Program-made: the position numbers and the translations under genes
Shown here: positions 29,284 through 39,510 of the stretch, one piece after another
Numbering within the stretch: the stretch's first letter is position 1
Layout of the letters: every line of letters begins with the position of its first letter
Notes under the pieces: model-generated
Told to the model about the DNA's origin: nothing
The model's input: the letters and a program-made list of their open reading frames with translations, nothing else
The model's database searches: none
Assembly: GCA_009914555.1 (NCBI GenBank)
Contig: WNDY01000016.1
Span: 1 to 64,000, forward strand
Source of the DNA: Xylophilus sp.
Lineage (GTDB): Bacteria > Pseudomonadota > Gammaproteobacteria > Burkholderiales > Burkholderiaceae_C
Direction: 5' to 3'
Length of the DNA stretch: 64,000 nucleotides

Positions 29284-30830
29284 TCAGTGGGCGGCCAGCG
29301 GCGCGTTGCGGGCCAGCGGGCGCAGGAACAGGACCAGGGGAATCACGCAGACGATGCCCACGCTCAGCACCCGGAAGAGATCGACGTAGGTCATCGTCAA
29401 CGCCTGGGTCTGGATCATCGATGCCAGGCTGTGCAGCGCGGAGGCGCCGTTCTGGTGCAGGTATTCCTGCACCCGATCGCCGTTGGCCGCCAGTGCTTCT
29501 TCGAGCCGGCGCGAATGGAACCAGTAGCGCTGGTCCTGCAGGATCGAGATGGCCGCCAGCACGAGCGAGCCGCCCAGGTTGCGCGCCGCGTTGAAGAGGC
29601 CCGCCGCGTCGCTCGCGAATTCGCGCGACACCGACTGGATGGCCGCCTGGTTGAGGAACAGCATTGCGAAGATGGTGCCCACGCCGCGCAGCAGCTGCGA
29701 ATCGATGAACGAGCCGCCCGAGGACAGCGCGGTCAGGCCGGTCTCCATGTGGGCGCTCAGCGCGAGCAGCCCGAGCCCGAACGCGACGGCCACGCGGATG
29801 TCAATGCCGCGGATGAGCAGCGGCACGAAGGGCATGAGCATCAGCGAGGGAACGCCTGCCAGCGTCACGATGGTGCCCGACTGCAGCGCGTTGTAGCCCG
29901 CGATGCCGGCCAGGAACTGCGGAATCATGTACGAGGTGCCGTAGATCACCATGCCGACCACGACGCCCATGACCACGACGCTGCCGAACTGCCGGTCCAG
30001 CAGGATCGCGAGCCGGATGACCGGCCGCTCGGCCGTCCACTGGCCGAGCAGCAGCAGCACCAGTCCGACGGCCGAGATGACGAACAGCCAGACGATGAAG
30101 GGCGAGGACAGCCACTGCTCGCGCTGGCCCTCCTCCAGCGCGATCGTGATCGCACCGAGGAAGGCCGCCAGGCCCAGGATGCCGATCCAGTCGGCCTGGC
30201 CCAGCAGGTCCAGCCGTGCCTTCTGGTGGGGCAGGCCGATGACCAGCAGCGCCACGAGCGCCAGGCAGATGGGGATGTTGAGGAAGAACGCGTAGTGCCA
30301 GCTGAAGTTCTCGGTCAGCCAGCCGCCGAGGAACGGGCCGACCACCGGGCCGAGGATGGCCGTGGCGCCGAACATCGCCGTGCCGATCGGCTGCTGCCGG
30401 CGCGGCAGCCGCGTGGCGATGATCGTCTGCGCCGTGGGGATCATCGCGCCGCCGGTCAGCCCCTGCCCCACGCGGCCCGCGATCATCATGCCCAGCGAGG
30501 AAGCCACGCCGCAGACTGCACCGAGAAGAACGTGAACAGCGCGGCGACGATGAGCAGGAAGGTGCGCAGGCCCAGCAGCCGCTCCAGCCAGCCGGCCAGC
30601 GGAATCATGATGATCTCGGCCACGAGGTAGCCGGTGGCGATCCAGGTGCCCTCGGTGCCGGTCGCGCCGATCTCGCCCTGGATGCGCGGCAGCGCCGAGT
30701 TCACGATGGAGATGTCGAGCGTGGCCATCAGCGCGCCGAGCGTGCCGGCGGCCACGGCCAGCCAGGCGGCGGCGTCGGCGCGCGGCGCCGGCTGCGCGGG
30801 TGCGGGCGCGGCCGTCACGGCGGCGCTCAC
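29284..30830 (-). pseudogene. emrB: EmrB-type DHA2 multidrug MFS pump, frameshifted
   Basis: Two frames join into one 14-helix DHA2 transporter of about 515 residues. The N-terminal frame (GTG 30830) runs through LATLDISIVNSALP-like MATLDISIVNSALPRIQGE and WIATGYLVAEIIMIPLAGWLE to LFTFFSV, then goes out of phase. The second frame resumes with ASSLGMMIAGRVGQGLTGG and continues to the end at 29284 with the C-terminal LFRVLSVGIVCVI. The break lies at about 30512-30530 (helix 3); the sequence reads as if one base is missing. The GTG start overlaps the emrA stop (GTGA). It may be a real lesion or a base-calling error; the rest of the gene is intact. Confidence 0.8.
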
Positions 30831-32038
30831 TTGCCGTCCTTCTGCCGCACCCGCTCGCTGTCGCGGATGCGCTCGCTGTCCTGCCGCGCCGAGATGGTGT
30901 CCACCTGCACGACCGCCGACAGCCCCGGCACCAGCACCTTGCGCGCCTCGGGCCCCGCGTCGAGCGCGATGCGCACCGGCACGCGCTGCACGATCTTGGT
31001 GAAGTTGCCGGTGGCGTTCTGCGGCGGCAGCAGCGAGAACTGGGCGCCGGTGCCCGGCGCGATGCTCTCGACGTGGCCCGACAGCCGTATGTCGGGTAGC
31101 GCGTCGATCTTGATGCGCACCGGCTGGCCCGGGCGCATGCGGCCGATCTGCGTTTCCTTGAAGTTGGCCGACACGTAGAGGCTCGCCAGCGGCACCACCG
31201 GCATGAGCCGCGTGCCCTGCTGCACGAACTGGCCCGCGCGCACCGTGCGGTCGCCGACGCGGCCGTCGACGCTGGCGGCCACCACGGCCGACTCGACGTT
31301 GACCTGGGCCGCCGCGAGCTGCGCCTGCGCCGACTCGCCCTGCGCCTCGGCCTGGCGCACCTGGGCGTTCATCGAGGCCACGCGCCGCTCGGCGCCGGCC
31401 AGCGTGGCCCGCTGGGCCGCCAGCTGGCCCGCGGCCTGGCGCTCCTGGTTGCGCTTGGCCGCGAGCTGCTCCGACGGCTCCGCGCCCGTCGTCACCAGCG
31501 GCGCGTAGCGCTGTACCTCCGACGCGGCGAATTCGGCATTGGCCTGCACCGACGTCAGCTGCGCGCGGGCCTGGGCGATCGCCGCCTCCTGCTCGCGCAA
31601 CTGCGCGCGCATCGCATCGGCGTTGGCCCGGGACACGTCGATCTGCGCCTGCGCCTGGGCGGCCTGGGCGCCGTAGTCGCGCGCGTCGATGCGCACCAGC
31701 GGCTGGCCGGCGCGCACGTCCTGGTTGTCCTGCACCAGGACTTCTTCCACATAGCCCGAGATCTTGGGCGCCACGGTGACCGCATCGGCCTGGATGAAGG
31801 CATCGTCGGTCGATTCCAGGTACTTGCCGCTCGTCTCGTAGCGGTAGAGATAGAGGCCGCCGCCCACGACAATGGCCGCGCCGGCTACGATCAGGCCGAT
31901 GCGGACGCCGGGCCGCTTCAGCAGCGGCGATGCCTTGCGCGGCGCGGCGGGGTTGGCGTCTGCGGGGTCCGCCGTGCGGTCAGGGTCATCGCGGCTCGCA
32001 TCGGGTTGGCGAGAGGGATCGGTCTCGTTGGCGGACAT
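30827..32038 (-). CDS. emrA: EmrA/HlyD-type periplasmic adaptor
   Basis: 403 residues: a 45-residue acidic/polar N-terminal tail, one membrane helix (IGLIVAGAAIVVGGGLYLY), then a biotinyl-lipoyl-like domain (TDDAFIQADAVTVAPKISGYV... VRAGQPLVRIDARDY), a coiled-coil hairpin (about 130-240, Ala/Gln/Glu-rich) and beta-barrel domains (RTVRAGQFVQQGTRLMPVVP, ANFKETQIGRMRPGQPV). This is the adaptor of EmrAB-TolC tripartite drug pumps. First gene of the operon; its ATG at 32038 is 36 bp from a TetR-type palindrome and is divergent from the regulator gene. Confidence 0.92.
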   Translation of the reverse strand: MSANETDPSRQPDASRDDPDRTADPADANPAAPRKASPLLKRPGVRIGLIVAGAAIVVGGGLYLYRYETSGKYLESTDDAFIQADAVTVAPKISGYVEEVLVQDNQDVRAGQPLVRIDARDYGAQAAQAQAQIDVSRANADAMRAQLREQEAAIAQARAQLTSVQANAEFAASEVQRYAPLVTTGAEPSEQLAAKRNQERQAAGQLAAQRATLAGAERRVASMNAQVRQAEAQGESAQAQLAAAQVNVESAVVAASVDGRVGDRTVRAGQFVQQGTRLMPVVPLASLYVSANFKETQIGRMRPGQPVRIKIDALPDIRLSGHVESIAPGTGAQFSLLPPQNATGNFTKIVQRVPVRIALDAGPEARKVLVPGLSAVVQVDTISARQDSERIRDSERVRQKDGK

Positions 32039-32057
32039 GGAACAACGCTTCGGAAAA

Positions 32058-32735
32058 ATGGCTGCCGATAATATTGCACTCAGTGCAAATCACGCAAGCG
32101 AAGACGATGGCACGCCGCCGGTGGCGGCGGAGCCAGGCCTGCGGGAGCGCAAGAAGCGCGAAACTAAGCGGCTGATCGCCCAGGCCGGTATCCGGCTGTT
32201 TCTGGCGCACGGCTACGAGGCCACGACGCTCGACCAGGTCGCCGCCGAGGCCGGCATCTCGCGGCGGACCTTTTTTTCGTACTTCGAGAGCAAGCAGGAC
32301 ATCCTCGCGGCCTGGTCGGAGGAAAGCTGGCTGCGGGTGGCCGACGAGATCGCCTGTACGCCGGCGGGCCGCACGCCGCTGGCTGCGGCGCGCGACGCGT
32401 TGCTCACGCTGGTGGCCACGCGCACCAACGACGAGGCGGTGGCCGTGCTGCAGCTGTTGCAGTCCAACGAGGGTTTGAAATCACGGCACCACGCGGCGCT
32501 CGTGGAGCGCGAGCGCACGGTGCACGCGGCGCTGGCAGCGCTGTGGCCCGACCCGTCGCGCGAGCCGGAGCTGCGGACGGCGGCGATGGTGGCGGTAGGC
32601 GCCTTCCGCCTGGCCGTGGAGGCTTGGCGGGCGGACCCGGCGGGTCCGGCGCTGCTGGAACGGGCGCGGCAGTCGTTCGCCTCGCTCGATGCGCTGATCG
32701 CGGCCGAGGCCCGCCGCGGCGCCGGCCACACCTGA
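32058..32735 (+). CDS. TetR family repressor of the efflux operon
   Basis: 225 residues if started at ATG 32058. The helix-turn-helix unit is LIAQAGIRLFLAHGYEATTLDQVAAEAGISRRTFFSYFESKQDIL (about 35-80), typical TetR; only the pattern T-x-x-x-VAxxAGxSxxTFxxYF is needed for recognition. The C-terminal ligand-binding half ends FASLDALIAAEARRG. The operator palindrome at 32074-32088 would fall inside the first codons of this start, so the true start may be further in, for example GTG 32121 just before GLRERKKRETK. Divergent from emrA; convergent with azoR. Confidence 0.85.
   Translation: MAADNIALSANHASEDDGTPPVAAEPGLRERKKRETKRLIAQAGIRLFLAHGYEATTLDQVAAEAGISRRTFFSYFESKQDILAAWSEESWLRVADEIACTPAGRTPLAAARDALLTLVATRTNDEAVAVLQLLQSNEGLKSRHHAALVERERTVHAALAALWPDPSREPELRTAAMVAVGAFRLAVEAWRADPAGPALLERARQSFASLDALIAAEARRGAGHT
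32074..32088. promoter_or_regulatory. TetR-type operator
   Basis: TTGCACTCAGTGCAA, a perfect 7-1-7 palindrome between the emrA and tetR coding starts. It overlaps an AT-rich patch (GATAATATT) that could serve as -10 element. It is the likely site where the divergent regulator represses both itself and the pump operon. Confidence 0.65.
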
Positions 32736-32754
32736 CGGGCGCGGCCCGCGGCGG

Positions 32755-33372
32755 TCAGGCCGCCAGGCGCCGCACGTCGGCCAACGCGGCCTCGATCGCT
32801 GCGGCGCGGGCGTCCGGGCCCAGGGTGATGCCTTCGGCGCGCACGATCGCCACGTCCGTGATGCCGAAGAAGCCGAACACGGCCTTGAGGTAGGCCTCCT
32901 GGTGGTCGAGCGCCGCTTCGTACGGCGTGCCGGCGTACTTGCCGCCGCGCGAGGACACGATCACCACGCGCTTGCCGCCGGCCAGGCCCTGCGGGCCTTC
33001 GGCCGTGTAGCGGAAGGTGCGTCCGGCCTGGGCCAGGCGGTCGATCCAGGCCTTGAGCTGCGACGGGATGCCGAAGTTGTAGAACGGCGCGCCGACCACG
33101 ACGACGTCGGACGCGAGGAATTCGCCCAGCACCTCTTCGGTCAGCGCCAGTTCGGCGCGTACGGCGGGCGTATCCGGCGGCGTGCTGCCGGGCGCCGGGC
33201 GCAGCGCGGCGATCAATTCACCGCCCAGGTGGGGGATCGGGTGGGCCGCCAAGTCGCGGTAGACCGTCCTCACACCGGGGCCGGCCAGCGCCTGGGCCGC
33301 GGCGGCCGAGAGCCGGCGGAAAACGGAAGCGCCGCCCTGAGGGCTGGAGTCGATGTGCAGGAGTTGGGCCAT
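32755..33372 (-). CDS. azoR: FMN-dependent NADH-azoreductase
   Basis: 205 residues, MAQLLHIDSSPQGGASVFRRL. Flavodoxin-like quinone/azo reductase of the AzoR family: the SSPQGGAS phosphate loop for FMN, VVVGAPFYNFGIPSQLKAWIDRLAQAGRTFRY (the core FMN/dimer motif PxYNFGIPxxLKxWID), and VVIVSSRGGKY. The enzyme reduces quinones and azo compounds with NADH. It is divergently paired with a LysR gene across 119 bp, the usual control arrangement, and convergent with tetR (20 bp). Confidence 0.92.
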   Translation of the reverse strand: MAQLLHIDSSPQGGASVFRRLSAAAAQALAGPGVRTVYRDLAAHPIPHLGGELIAALRPAPGSTPPDTPAVRAELALTEEVLGEFLASDVVVVGAPFYNFGIPSQLKAWIDRLAQAGRTFRYTAEGPQGLAGGKRVVIVSSRGGKYAGTPYEAALDHQEAYLKAVFGFFGITDVAIVRAEGITLGPDARAAAIEAALADVRRLAA

Positions 33373-33491
33373 TTGTTTGCTTTCGTGAAGGAAGGAAGAC
33401 AGTGGAAAGGGTGGATGAATGGTATTTCGCAATAATCATCAGAAAAACCGGCTTCGACGCAATTCATTGTTCCAAAAACAGGAATATCCTC

Positions 33492-34400
33492 ATGCGCCAC
33501 GACCTCAACGACATGCTGTACTTCGCCAAGGTGGTGGAGCATGGCGGCTTCGGCGCCGCAGCCCGGGCCCTGGGCGTGCAGACTTCGCTGATCAGCCGGC
33601 GCGTGGCCGAACTGGAATCGCGCCTGGGCGTGCGTCTGCTGCATCGCAGCACCCGGCGCATGGTGGTCACCGAAGTGGGCCAGCGCTACTACCAGCACTG
33701 CTGCGCCGTGGTGGCCGAGGCGCAGGCGGCGCATGACGCGATGGACCACATCCGCAGCGAGCCCTGCGGGCTGGTACGCCTGTCCTGCCCGTCGGCGCTG
33801 CTGCAGCAGAGCGTGGGCCCGGTCCTCGTGCGCTTCCTGGCCGCGCATCCGCGCGTGAAGCTGCGCGTGGAGGCGACCAACCGCCGCGTGGACGTGATCG
33901 AAGAAGGCATCGACCTCGCGTTGCGCGTGCGCAACGAGCCCCTGGAGGACTCGGGCCTCGCGGTGCGGGTGCTGGGCGTGAGCGAGACGGTGCTCGTGGC
34001 CAGCCCCGCCCTGCTGGAGCGCTGCGGCCGGCCGCAGCAGCTGGCCGACCTGGACGCGCTGCCGACGATGGGCCCGGCCTGGGATCGCGGCCGCAACGCC
34101 TGGAACTTCATCGGCCCGGACGGCAAAACCGCCGTCCACGGCTATGAGCCGCGGCTGGCCGTGGACGACTTCACCACCCTGCGCGCGACCGCACTGGCCG
34201 GCCTGGCCGTCGGGGTGCTACCCGCATACACCGCCCAGGACGATATCTCCAGCGGCCGACTGGAGCGCGTTCTGTCAGCATACTCCTTCCCCCGCAGTCT
34301 GGTGCATGCTGCCTTTGCATCGCGTCGCGGCCTGATGCCGGGCGTGCGGGCGCTGCTCGATGCGCTGGCCGAGGAGATCGGGCGCCAGCCCGGCATGTAG
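33492..34400 (+). CDS. LysR-family regulator, probably of azoR
   Basis: 302 residues starting MRHDLNDMLYFAKVVEHGGF. The N-terminal winged helix (FGAAARALGVQTSLISRRVAELESRLGVRLLHRSTRR) is a clear LysR HTH, and the C-terminal half is the substrate-binding effector domain (RVNEPL-like RVRNEPLEDSGLAVRVLG; LRATALAGLAVGVLPAYTAQDD). It faces azoR, which it likely controls in response to quinones or similar. Codons 245-265 coincide with a copy of the ATACYCC repeat (G) and use rarer codons (CTA, GCA, CGA, TCA). TAG stop at 34398. Confidence 0.9.
   Translation: MRHDLNDMLYFAKVVEHGGFGAAARALGVQTSLISRRVAELESRLGVRLLHRSTRRMVVTEVGQRYYQHCCAVVAEAQAAHDAMDHIRSEPCGLVRLSCPSALLQQSVGPVLVRFLAAHPRVKLRVEATNRRVDVIEEGIDLALRVRNEPLEDSGLAVRVLGVSETVLVASPALLERCGRPQQLADLDALPTMGPAWDRGRNAWNFIGPDGKTAVHGYEPRLAVDDFTTLRATALAGLAVGVLPAYTAQDDISSGRLERVLSAYSFPRSLVHAAFASRRGLMPGVRALLDALAEEIGRQPGM
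34226..34286 (+). repeat. Two-box ATACYCC repeat, copy G (inside lysR)
   Basis: ATACACC at 34226 and ATACTCC at 34280, 54 bp apart; the first box has one mismatch. It encodes ordinary LysR sequence, so it is an overprinted rather than inserted copy, if real. This is the weakest member of the family. Confidence 0.4.
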
Positions 34401-34507
34401 GCGAGCGCAGCCATCGGACTTGTGGCAATCCCGTACAGCCGCGTGGAGCGCGGGGCCTAGAATCCGTCCAGGTGCCGCAGAGCACCTGCCTCACGAAAAG
34501 GTACCCC

Positions 34508-37500
34508 ATGGTGCAAATCTCCAGACGCCAGTTCATGAAAGTGACTGGCATCACGCTGGCAGGTTCGAGCCTTGCGCTGATGGGCTGCTCGCCCACGGCC
34601 GCGCTGGCGGAAGTCCGCCAGTACAAGCTCGCCGCCACGACCGTCACCCGCCAGACCTGCACCTACTGCTCGGTCGGCTGCGGCATCCTCATGTATTCGC
34701 TGGGCGACGGCGCCAAGAACGCCAAGCGCTCGGTCATCCACGTCGAGGGCGACCCGGACCATCCGGTCAACCGCGGCACGCTCTGCCCGAAGGGCGCGAG
34801 CCTGCTGGACTTCATCAACAGCCCGAACCGCCTGCTCCATCCCGAGTACCGCGCGCCCGGTTCAAGCGAATGGCAGCGGATCTCGTGGGAGGACGCGCTC
34901 GAGCGCATCGCCCGCAAGCTCAAGGACGACCGCGACGCCAACTTCGTAGAGAAGACCGAAGCCGGCCTGACCGTCAACCGCTGGACCACCACCGGCATGC
35001 TGGCCGCCTCGGCCTCCAGCAGCGAAGCCGGCTACATCACCCACAAGGTCGCCCGCTCCTGGGGCCTGCTCGCATTCGACAACCAAGCCCGTGTCTGACA
35101 CGGCCCGACGGTGGCAGGTCTTGCCCCGACGTTTGGCCGTGGAGCGATGACGAACCATTGGGTCGACATCAAGAATGCGGATGTGATTCTGGTGATGGGC
35201 GGCAATGCCGCCGAGGCGCACCCGTGCGGATTCAAGTGGGTGACGGAAGCGAAGGCGCACAACAAGGCGTACTTCATGGTGGTCGACCCGCGGTTCAACC
35301 GCTCGGCGTCGGTCGCCGACTTCTATGCACCGATCCGTTCGGGCTCGGACATCGCCTTCCTGGGTGGGGTCATCAACTACCTGCTGACCAACGACAAGAT
35401 CCACCACGACTATGTCCGGAACTACACCGACTTCGCCTTCGTCGTGCGCGAGGATTTCACGTTCGTGGACGGTTTGTACTCCGGCTACGACGAGGAAAAG
35501 CGCACCTACGACAAGACGACGTGGGACTACGAACTCGGCCCCGACGGCTTCGTCGTGACCGACCCGACGCTGCAGCACCCGCGCTGCGTCTACCAGTTGC
35601 TCAAGAAGCACTATTCGCGCTACACGCCCGAGGTGGTCGAGAGCGTCTGCGGCACGCCGGCGAAGAAATTCCTGCACGTGGCCGAGAAGCTCGCGAGCAC
35701 CGCGCAGGCCGGCCGCGCCGCGACCATCCTCTACGCACTCGGCTGGACGCAGCATTCGATCGGCGCGCAGATCCTGCGCACCGGCGCCATGGTGCAGCTG
35801 CTGCTCGGCAACATCGGCATCCCGGGCGGCGGCATGAACGCGCTGCGCGGGCATTCGAACATCCAGGGCCTGACCGACCTGGGCCTGCTCTCGGGCAGCC
35901 TGCCGGGCTACCTGACGATGCCGCGCGAGACCGAGCAGGACTACCGCAAGTACATCGACAAGCGAACCCAGAAGCCGCTGCGCGCCGGCCAGACCAGCTA
36001 CTGGCAGAACTATCCCAAGTTCCACGTCAGCCTGATGAAGTCCTGGTTCGGCGCCAACGCGACGGCCGAGAACGACTGGGCCTACGACCTGCTGCCCAAG
36101 CTCGACAAGGAGTACGACATGCTCCAGATCTTCGAGTTGATGAACCAGGGCAAGGTCAACGGCTACATCGCCCAGGGCTTCAATCCGCTGGCCGCGCTCT
36201 CCGACAAGAACCGGGTGAGGAACGGCCTCGCGAAGCTGAAGTTTTTGGTCGTCATGGATCCGCTCGCGACCGATACGTCGGAGTTCTGGAAGAACCACGG
36301 CGAGTTCAACGACGTCGACGAGAAGGCGATCCAGACCGAAGTGTTCCGTCTGCCGACCACCTGCTTCGCCGAGGAGGAGGGCGAAGTCGTCAGTTCCGCG
36401 CGCGTGCTCCAGTGGCACTGGAAGGCGGCCGAGCCGCCGGGCGAAGCCAAGACCGACGTCGAGATCATGTCGGCCCTCTTCCTGCGCATGCGCTCGCTCT
36501 ACCAGAAGGAAGGCGGCACGTTCCCCGACCCGATGCTCAAGCTGTCGTGGCCCTATGCCAACGAGCATGAGGCCACGCCGCGCGAGTTGGCGATGGAGAT
36601 GAACGGCAAGGCGCTGGCCGACCTGCCCGATCCGGCCAACCCGGGCACGGTGCTGCGCAAGGCCGGCGAGCAGGTCGCGGGCTTCGGCGAACTGCGCGAC
36701 GACGGCACCACGGCCAGCGGCTGCTGGATCTTCGCCGGCTCGTGGACGCAGGCCGGCAACCAGATGGCCCGGCGCGACAACAGCGACCCGACCGGCATCG
36801 GCAACACGGTCAACTGGGCCTGGGCCTGGCCGGCCAACCGCCGCGTGCTCTACAACCGCGCCTCGTGCGACCCGAGCGGCAAGCCCTGGGACAAGCGCCG
36901 CCAGCTCGTGAGCTGGAACGGCAAGAGCTGGGGCGGCGCCGACGTGCCCGACTTCGTCGCCACCTCGGCGCCCGAGGCCGGTGCCGGCCCGTTCATCATG
37001 AACCCCGAGGGCGTGGCCCGGTTCTTCTCCCGCAATGCGTTGAACGAAGGCCCGTTCCCCGAGCACTACGAGCCGTTCGACACGCCACTGGGCTACAACC
37101 CGCTGCACCCGAAGAACCCGAAGGTGACCAGTTCGCCGGTCGCCCGCGTGTTCAAGCCGGTGTGGGAGACCTTCGGCAAGGCGGCGGACTATCCCCACGT
37201 GGGCACCACCTACCGCATCACCGAGCACTTCCACTACTGGACGCGCCATGCGCTGCTCAACGCCATCGTGCAGCCCGAGCAGTTCGTGGAGATCGGCGAG
37301 GCGCTGGCCGAGAGCCTGGGCATCCGCGCGGGCGACCGCGTCAAGGTGAGCTCCAAGCGCGGCTACGTGAAGGCGGTGGCCGTGGTCACCAAGCGCATCA
37401 AGCCGATGCAGATCGAGGGCCGCACGGTGCACCACGTCGGCATTCCGATCCACTGGGGCTTCAAGGGGGTGACCAAGCCGGGCTTCATCGCCAACAACCT

Positions 37501-37576
37501 GACCCCGTTCGTGGGCGACGGCAACTCGAACACGCCCGAGTTCAAGACCTTCCTCGTGAAGGTCGAGAAGGTCTAG
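34508..37576 (+). CDS. fdoG: Formate dehydrogenase major subunit, selenoprotein
   Basis: 1022 residues counting selenocysteine. The catalytic subunit oxidises formate to CO2 at a bis-MGD molybdenum or tungsten centre. Twin-arginine signal SRRQFMKVTG; [4Fe-4S] ligands Cys 51, 54, 58, 93. Codon 197 (35096-35098) is UGA flanked by DNQARV and HGPTVAGLAPTFGRGAMTNHW, exactly where FdnG/FdoG carry selenocysteine; a SECIS hairpin follows and selA, selB and tRNA-Sec are nearby, so this is recoding and not a lesion. The molybdopterin-binding C-terminal domain ends NTPEFKTFLVKVEKV. Length equals the E. coli FDH-N/O subunits. First gene of fdoGHI; TAG stop. Confidence 0.96.
35099..35142 (+). promoter_or_regulatory. 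Bacterial SECIS element in fdoG
   Basis: Directly after the UGA, CACGGCC (35099-35105) pairs with GGCCGTG (35136-35142), and the apical part GGCA-GGTCT-TGCC (35113-35125) shows the GGUCU loop that SelB recognises in E. coli formate dehydrogenase mRNAs. Coding continues through the element. This directs selenocysteine insertion. Confidence 0.9.
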
Positions 37577-37585
37577 GAGCACGCG

Positions 37586-38560
37586 ATGGCATTGCAGTCA
37601 CTCGACATCCAGCGGCGCTCCGCCACCACCCTGCCCTCGCCCGCCGTGCGCTCGCCGCATTCGGGCGAGGTGGCCAAGCTCATCGACGTCTCCAAATGCA
37701 TCGGCTGCAAGGCCTGCCAGACGGCGTGCATGGAGTGGAACGACCTGCGCGACGACGTGGGCGTCAACGCCGGCGTCTACGACAACCCGATGGACCTGAC
37801 CGCCAATTCCTGGACGGTCATGCGCTTCACCGAGTACGAAAACGAGGCCAGCGGCAACCTCGAATGGCTGATCCGCAAGGACGGCTGCATGCACTGCGAG
37901 GACCCGGGCTGCCTCAAGGCCTGCCCGTCGCCTGGCGCGATCGTGCAGTACACCAACGGCATCGTCGACTTCCATGAGGAGAACTGCATCGGCTGCGGCT
38001 ACTGCGTGACCGGCTGCCCCTTCAACATCCCGCGCATATCGGAGAAGGACAAGAAGGCCTACAAGTGCACGCTGTGCTCCGACCGCGTGGGCGTGGGCAT
38101 GGAGCCCGCCTGCGTCAAGACCTGCCCGACCGGCGCCATCATGTTCGGCACCAAGCAGGCCATGAAGGACCAGGCCGCCGAGCGCATCGAGGACTTGAAG
38201 GAGCGCGGCTTCGCCGAGGCCGGCCTCTACGACCCCGCGGGCGTGGGCGGCACGCACGTGATGTACGTGCTGCACCATGCCGACAAGCCGTCGCTCTACG
38301 CCGGCCTGCCCGACAAGCCGCGGATCAGCCCGATGGTGAGCCTGTGGAAAGGCGTGACCAAGCCGCTCGCGCTCGCGGGCATCGCGCTCACGGCGCTGGT
38401 CGGGTTCTTCCACTACACCCGCGTGGGCCCCAACGAGGTGCCCGAGGACGAGGAGCGCGAGGCCGCCGACGAGGCGCTGGACCGCCGCGAGGAGGCCGGC
38501 CTGCCGACCGACCTGCCGCCCACCCCCGAGGAGGAGATGACGCATGACCACTCCGCATGA
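37586..38560 (+). CDS. fdoH: Formate dehydrogenase iron-sulfur (beta) subunit
   Basis: 324 residues. Electron-transfer subunit with four [4Fe-4S] clusters: cysteine motifs [11 protein letters not shown] (about 38), [13 protein letters not shown] (about 98), [13 protein letters not shown] (about 133) and [20 protein letters not shown] (about 157). A C-terminal membrane anchor ([18 protein letters not shown], about 258-275) and an acidic tail follow. It carries electrons from FdoG to the cytochrome b subunit. It starts 9 bp after fdoG and overlaps fdoI by 17 bp. Confidence 0.96.
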   Translation: MALQSLDIQRRSATTLPSPAVRSPHSGEVAKLIDVSKCIGCKACQTACMEWNDLRDDVGVNAGVYDNPMDLTANSWTVMRFTEYENEASGNLEWLIRKDGCMHCEDPGCLKACPSPGAIVQYTNGIVDFHEENCIGCGYCVTGCPFNIPRISEKDKKAYKCTLCSDRVGVGMEPACVKTCPTGAIMFGTKQAMKDQAAERIEDLKERGFAEAGLYDPAGVGGTHVMYVLHHADKPSLYAGLPDKPRISPMVSLWKGVTKPLALAGIALTALVGFFHYTRVGPNEVPEDEEREAADEALDRREEAGLPTDLPPTPEEEMTHDHSA

Positions 38561-39293
38561 GGCCCGCGCGGTGCACGCGCAGGCGGCCGCCGACAAGGCC
38601 GCCGCGTCGGACCACCTCGACCAGCGCGGCCGCCCGGTGATCGAGCGCTACACGCCCAACGAGCGCTCCAACCACTGGTTTGTCGCCATCACCTTCGTCC
38701 TGCTGGCGCTGTCGGGGCTGGCGCTGTTCCATCCGGCGATGTTCTGGCTCACCGCGCTGTTCGGCGGCGGGCCGTGGACGCGGGTCCTGCATCCGTTCAT
38801 CGGCGTGGCGATGGTGATCGCGTTCGCGGTGCTGGCCGCGCGCTTCTGGCACCACAACCTGATCGACCGCAATGACGTGCAGTGGCTGCGGCAGATCGAC
38901 GACGTGGTCAACAACCGCGAGGAGAAGCTGCCGCCGGTCGGGCGCTACAACGCCGGCCAGAAGCTGCTGTTCTTCGTGCTCGTCGGATGCCTTCTCTGCC
39001 TGCTGACCACGGGCATCGTGATCTGGCGCGCGTACTTCGCGCACTGGTTCCCGATCGGCGTGATCCGCCTGGCCTCGCTGGCGCATGCGTTCTTCGGCTT
39101 CGTGATCATCTGCGCCATCATCGTGCACATCTACGCGGCCATCTGGGTCAAGGGCACGATGGGCGCGATGCTGCGCGGCTTCGTCACCTACGGCTGGGCG
39201 CGCCGCCACCATCCGGCCTGGTACCGCGAGATCGTGGCCGACGAGGAAGCCCGCGTCCGCCGCCAGCGCAAGGCGCCTGCCGACGCGGCCTGA
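38544..39293 (+). CDS. fdoI: Formate dehydrogenase cytochrome b556 (gamma) subunit
   Basis: 249 residues with four membrane helices ([80 protein letters not shown]), the fold of the FdnI/FdoI di-haem cytochrome b. Histidines in NHW, LHPFIG and HAFFGF/VHIY are the haem-ligand candidates. It passes electrons to the quinone pool. Its ATG lies within the end of fdoH, indicating translational coupling. A terminator follows at 39354. Confidence 0.95.
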   Translation: MTTPHEARAVHAQAAADKAAASDHLDQRGRPVIERYTPNERSNHWFVAITFVLLALSGLALFHPAMFWLTALFGGGPWTRVLHPFIGVAMVIAFAVLAARFWHHNLIDRNDVQWLRQIDDVVNNREEKLPPVGRYNAGQKLLFFVLVGCLLCLLTTGIVIWRAYFAHWFPIGVIRLASLAHAFFGFVIICAIIVHIYAAIWVKGTMGAMLRGFVTYGWARRHHPAWYREIVADEEARVRRQRKAPADAA

Positions 39294-39353
39294 ACGCCGG
39301 CCCGTCGCGCGCGCCGGGCCCTGCGGGGCCCCATATCACCGCACCGCGAAACC

Positions 39354-39390
39354 AACGCCCCGCCGGGGGGATCCGGCGCGGGCGTTGTTT
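39354..39390 (+). terminator. Terminator after fdoGHI
   Basis: AACGCCC (39354-39360) with GGGCGTT (39380-39386) and an inner GCCGG/CCGGC pair, followed by GTTT. A second small hairpin (GGGCCC/GGGCCC) lies at about 39316-39331. The pair separates the formate dehydrogenase genes from the porin. Confidence 0.6.
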
Positions 39391-39510
39391 CCACGCCCAG
39401 TACACGCCTCTGTCACGAACGTTGCAGAGACGGTAACAACAATGGCTGGAGCAGCGGCAACGGAAGTCCGCTGCCGTTCTTCATACCCCTTCCGGTTCAC
39501 GTTTCCAGCC

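Noticed and set aside
35096-35098. UGA interrupting fdoG as a nonsense mutation
   Set aside because: Position, flanking residues (DNQARV / HGPTVAG), a SECIS hairpin and the nearby sel genes show it encodes selenocysteine.
39483-39489. Single ATACCCC box before the porin as another copy of the repeat
   Set aside because: No second box at 53-54 bp on either side.
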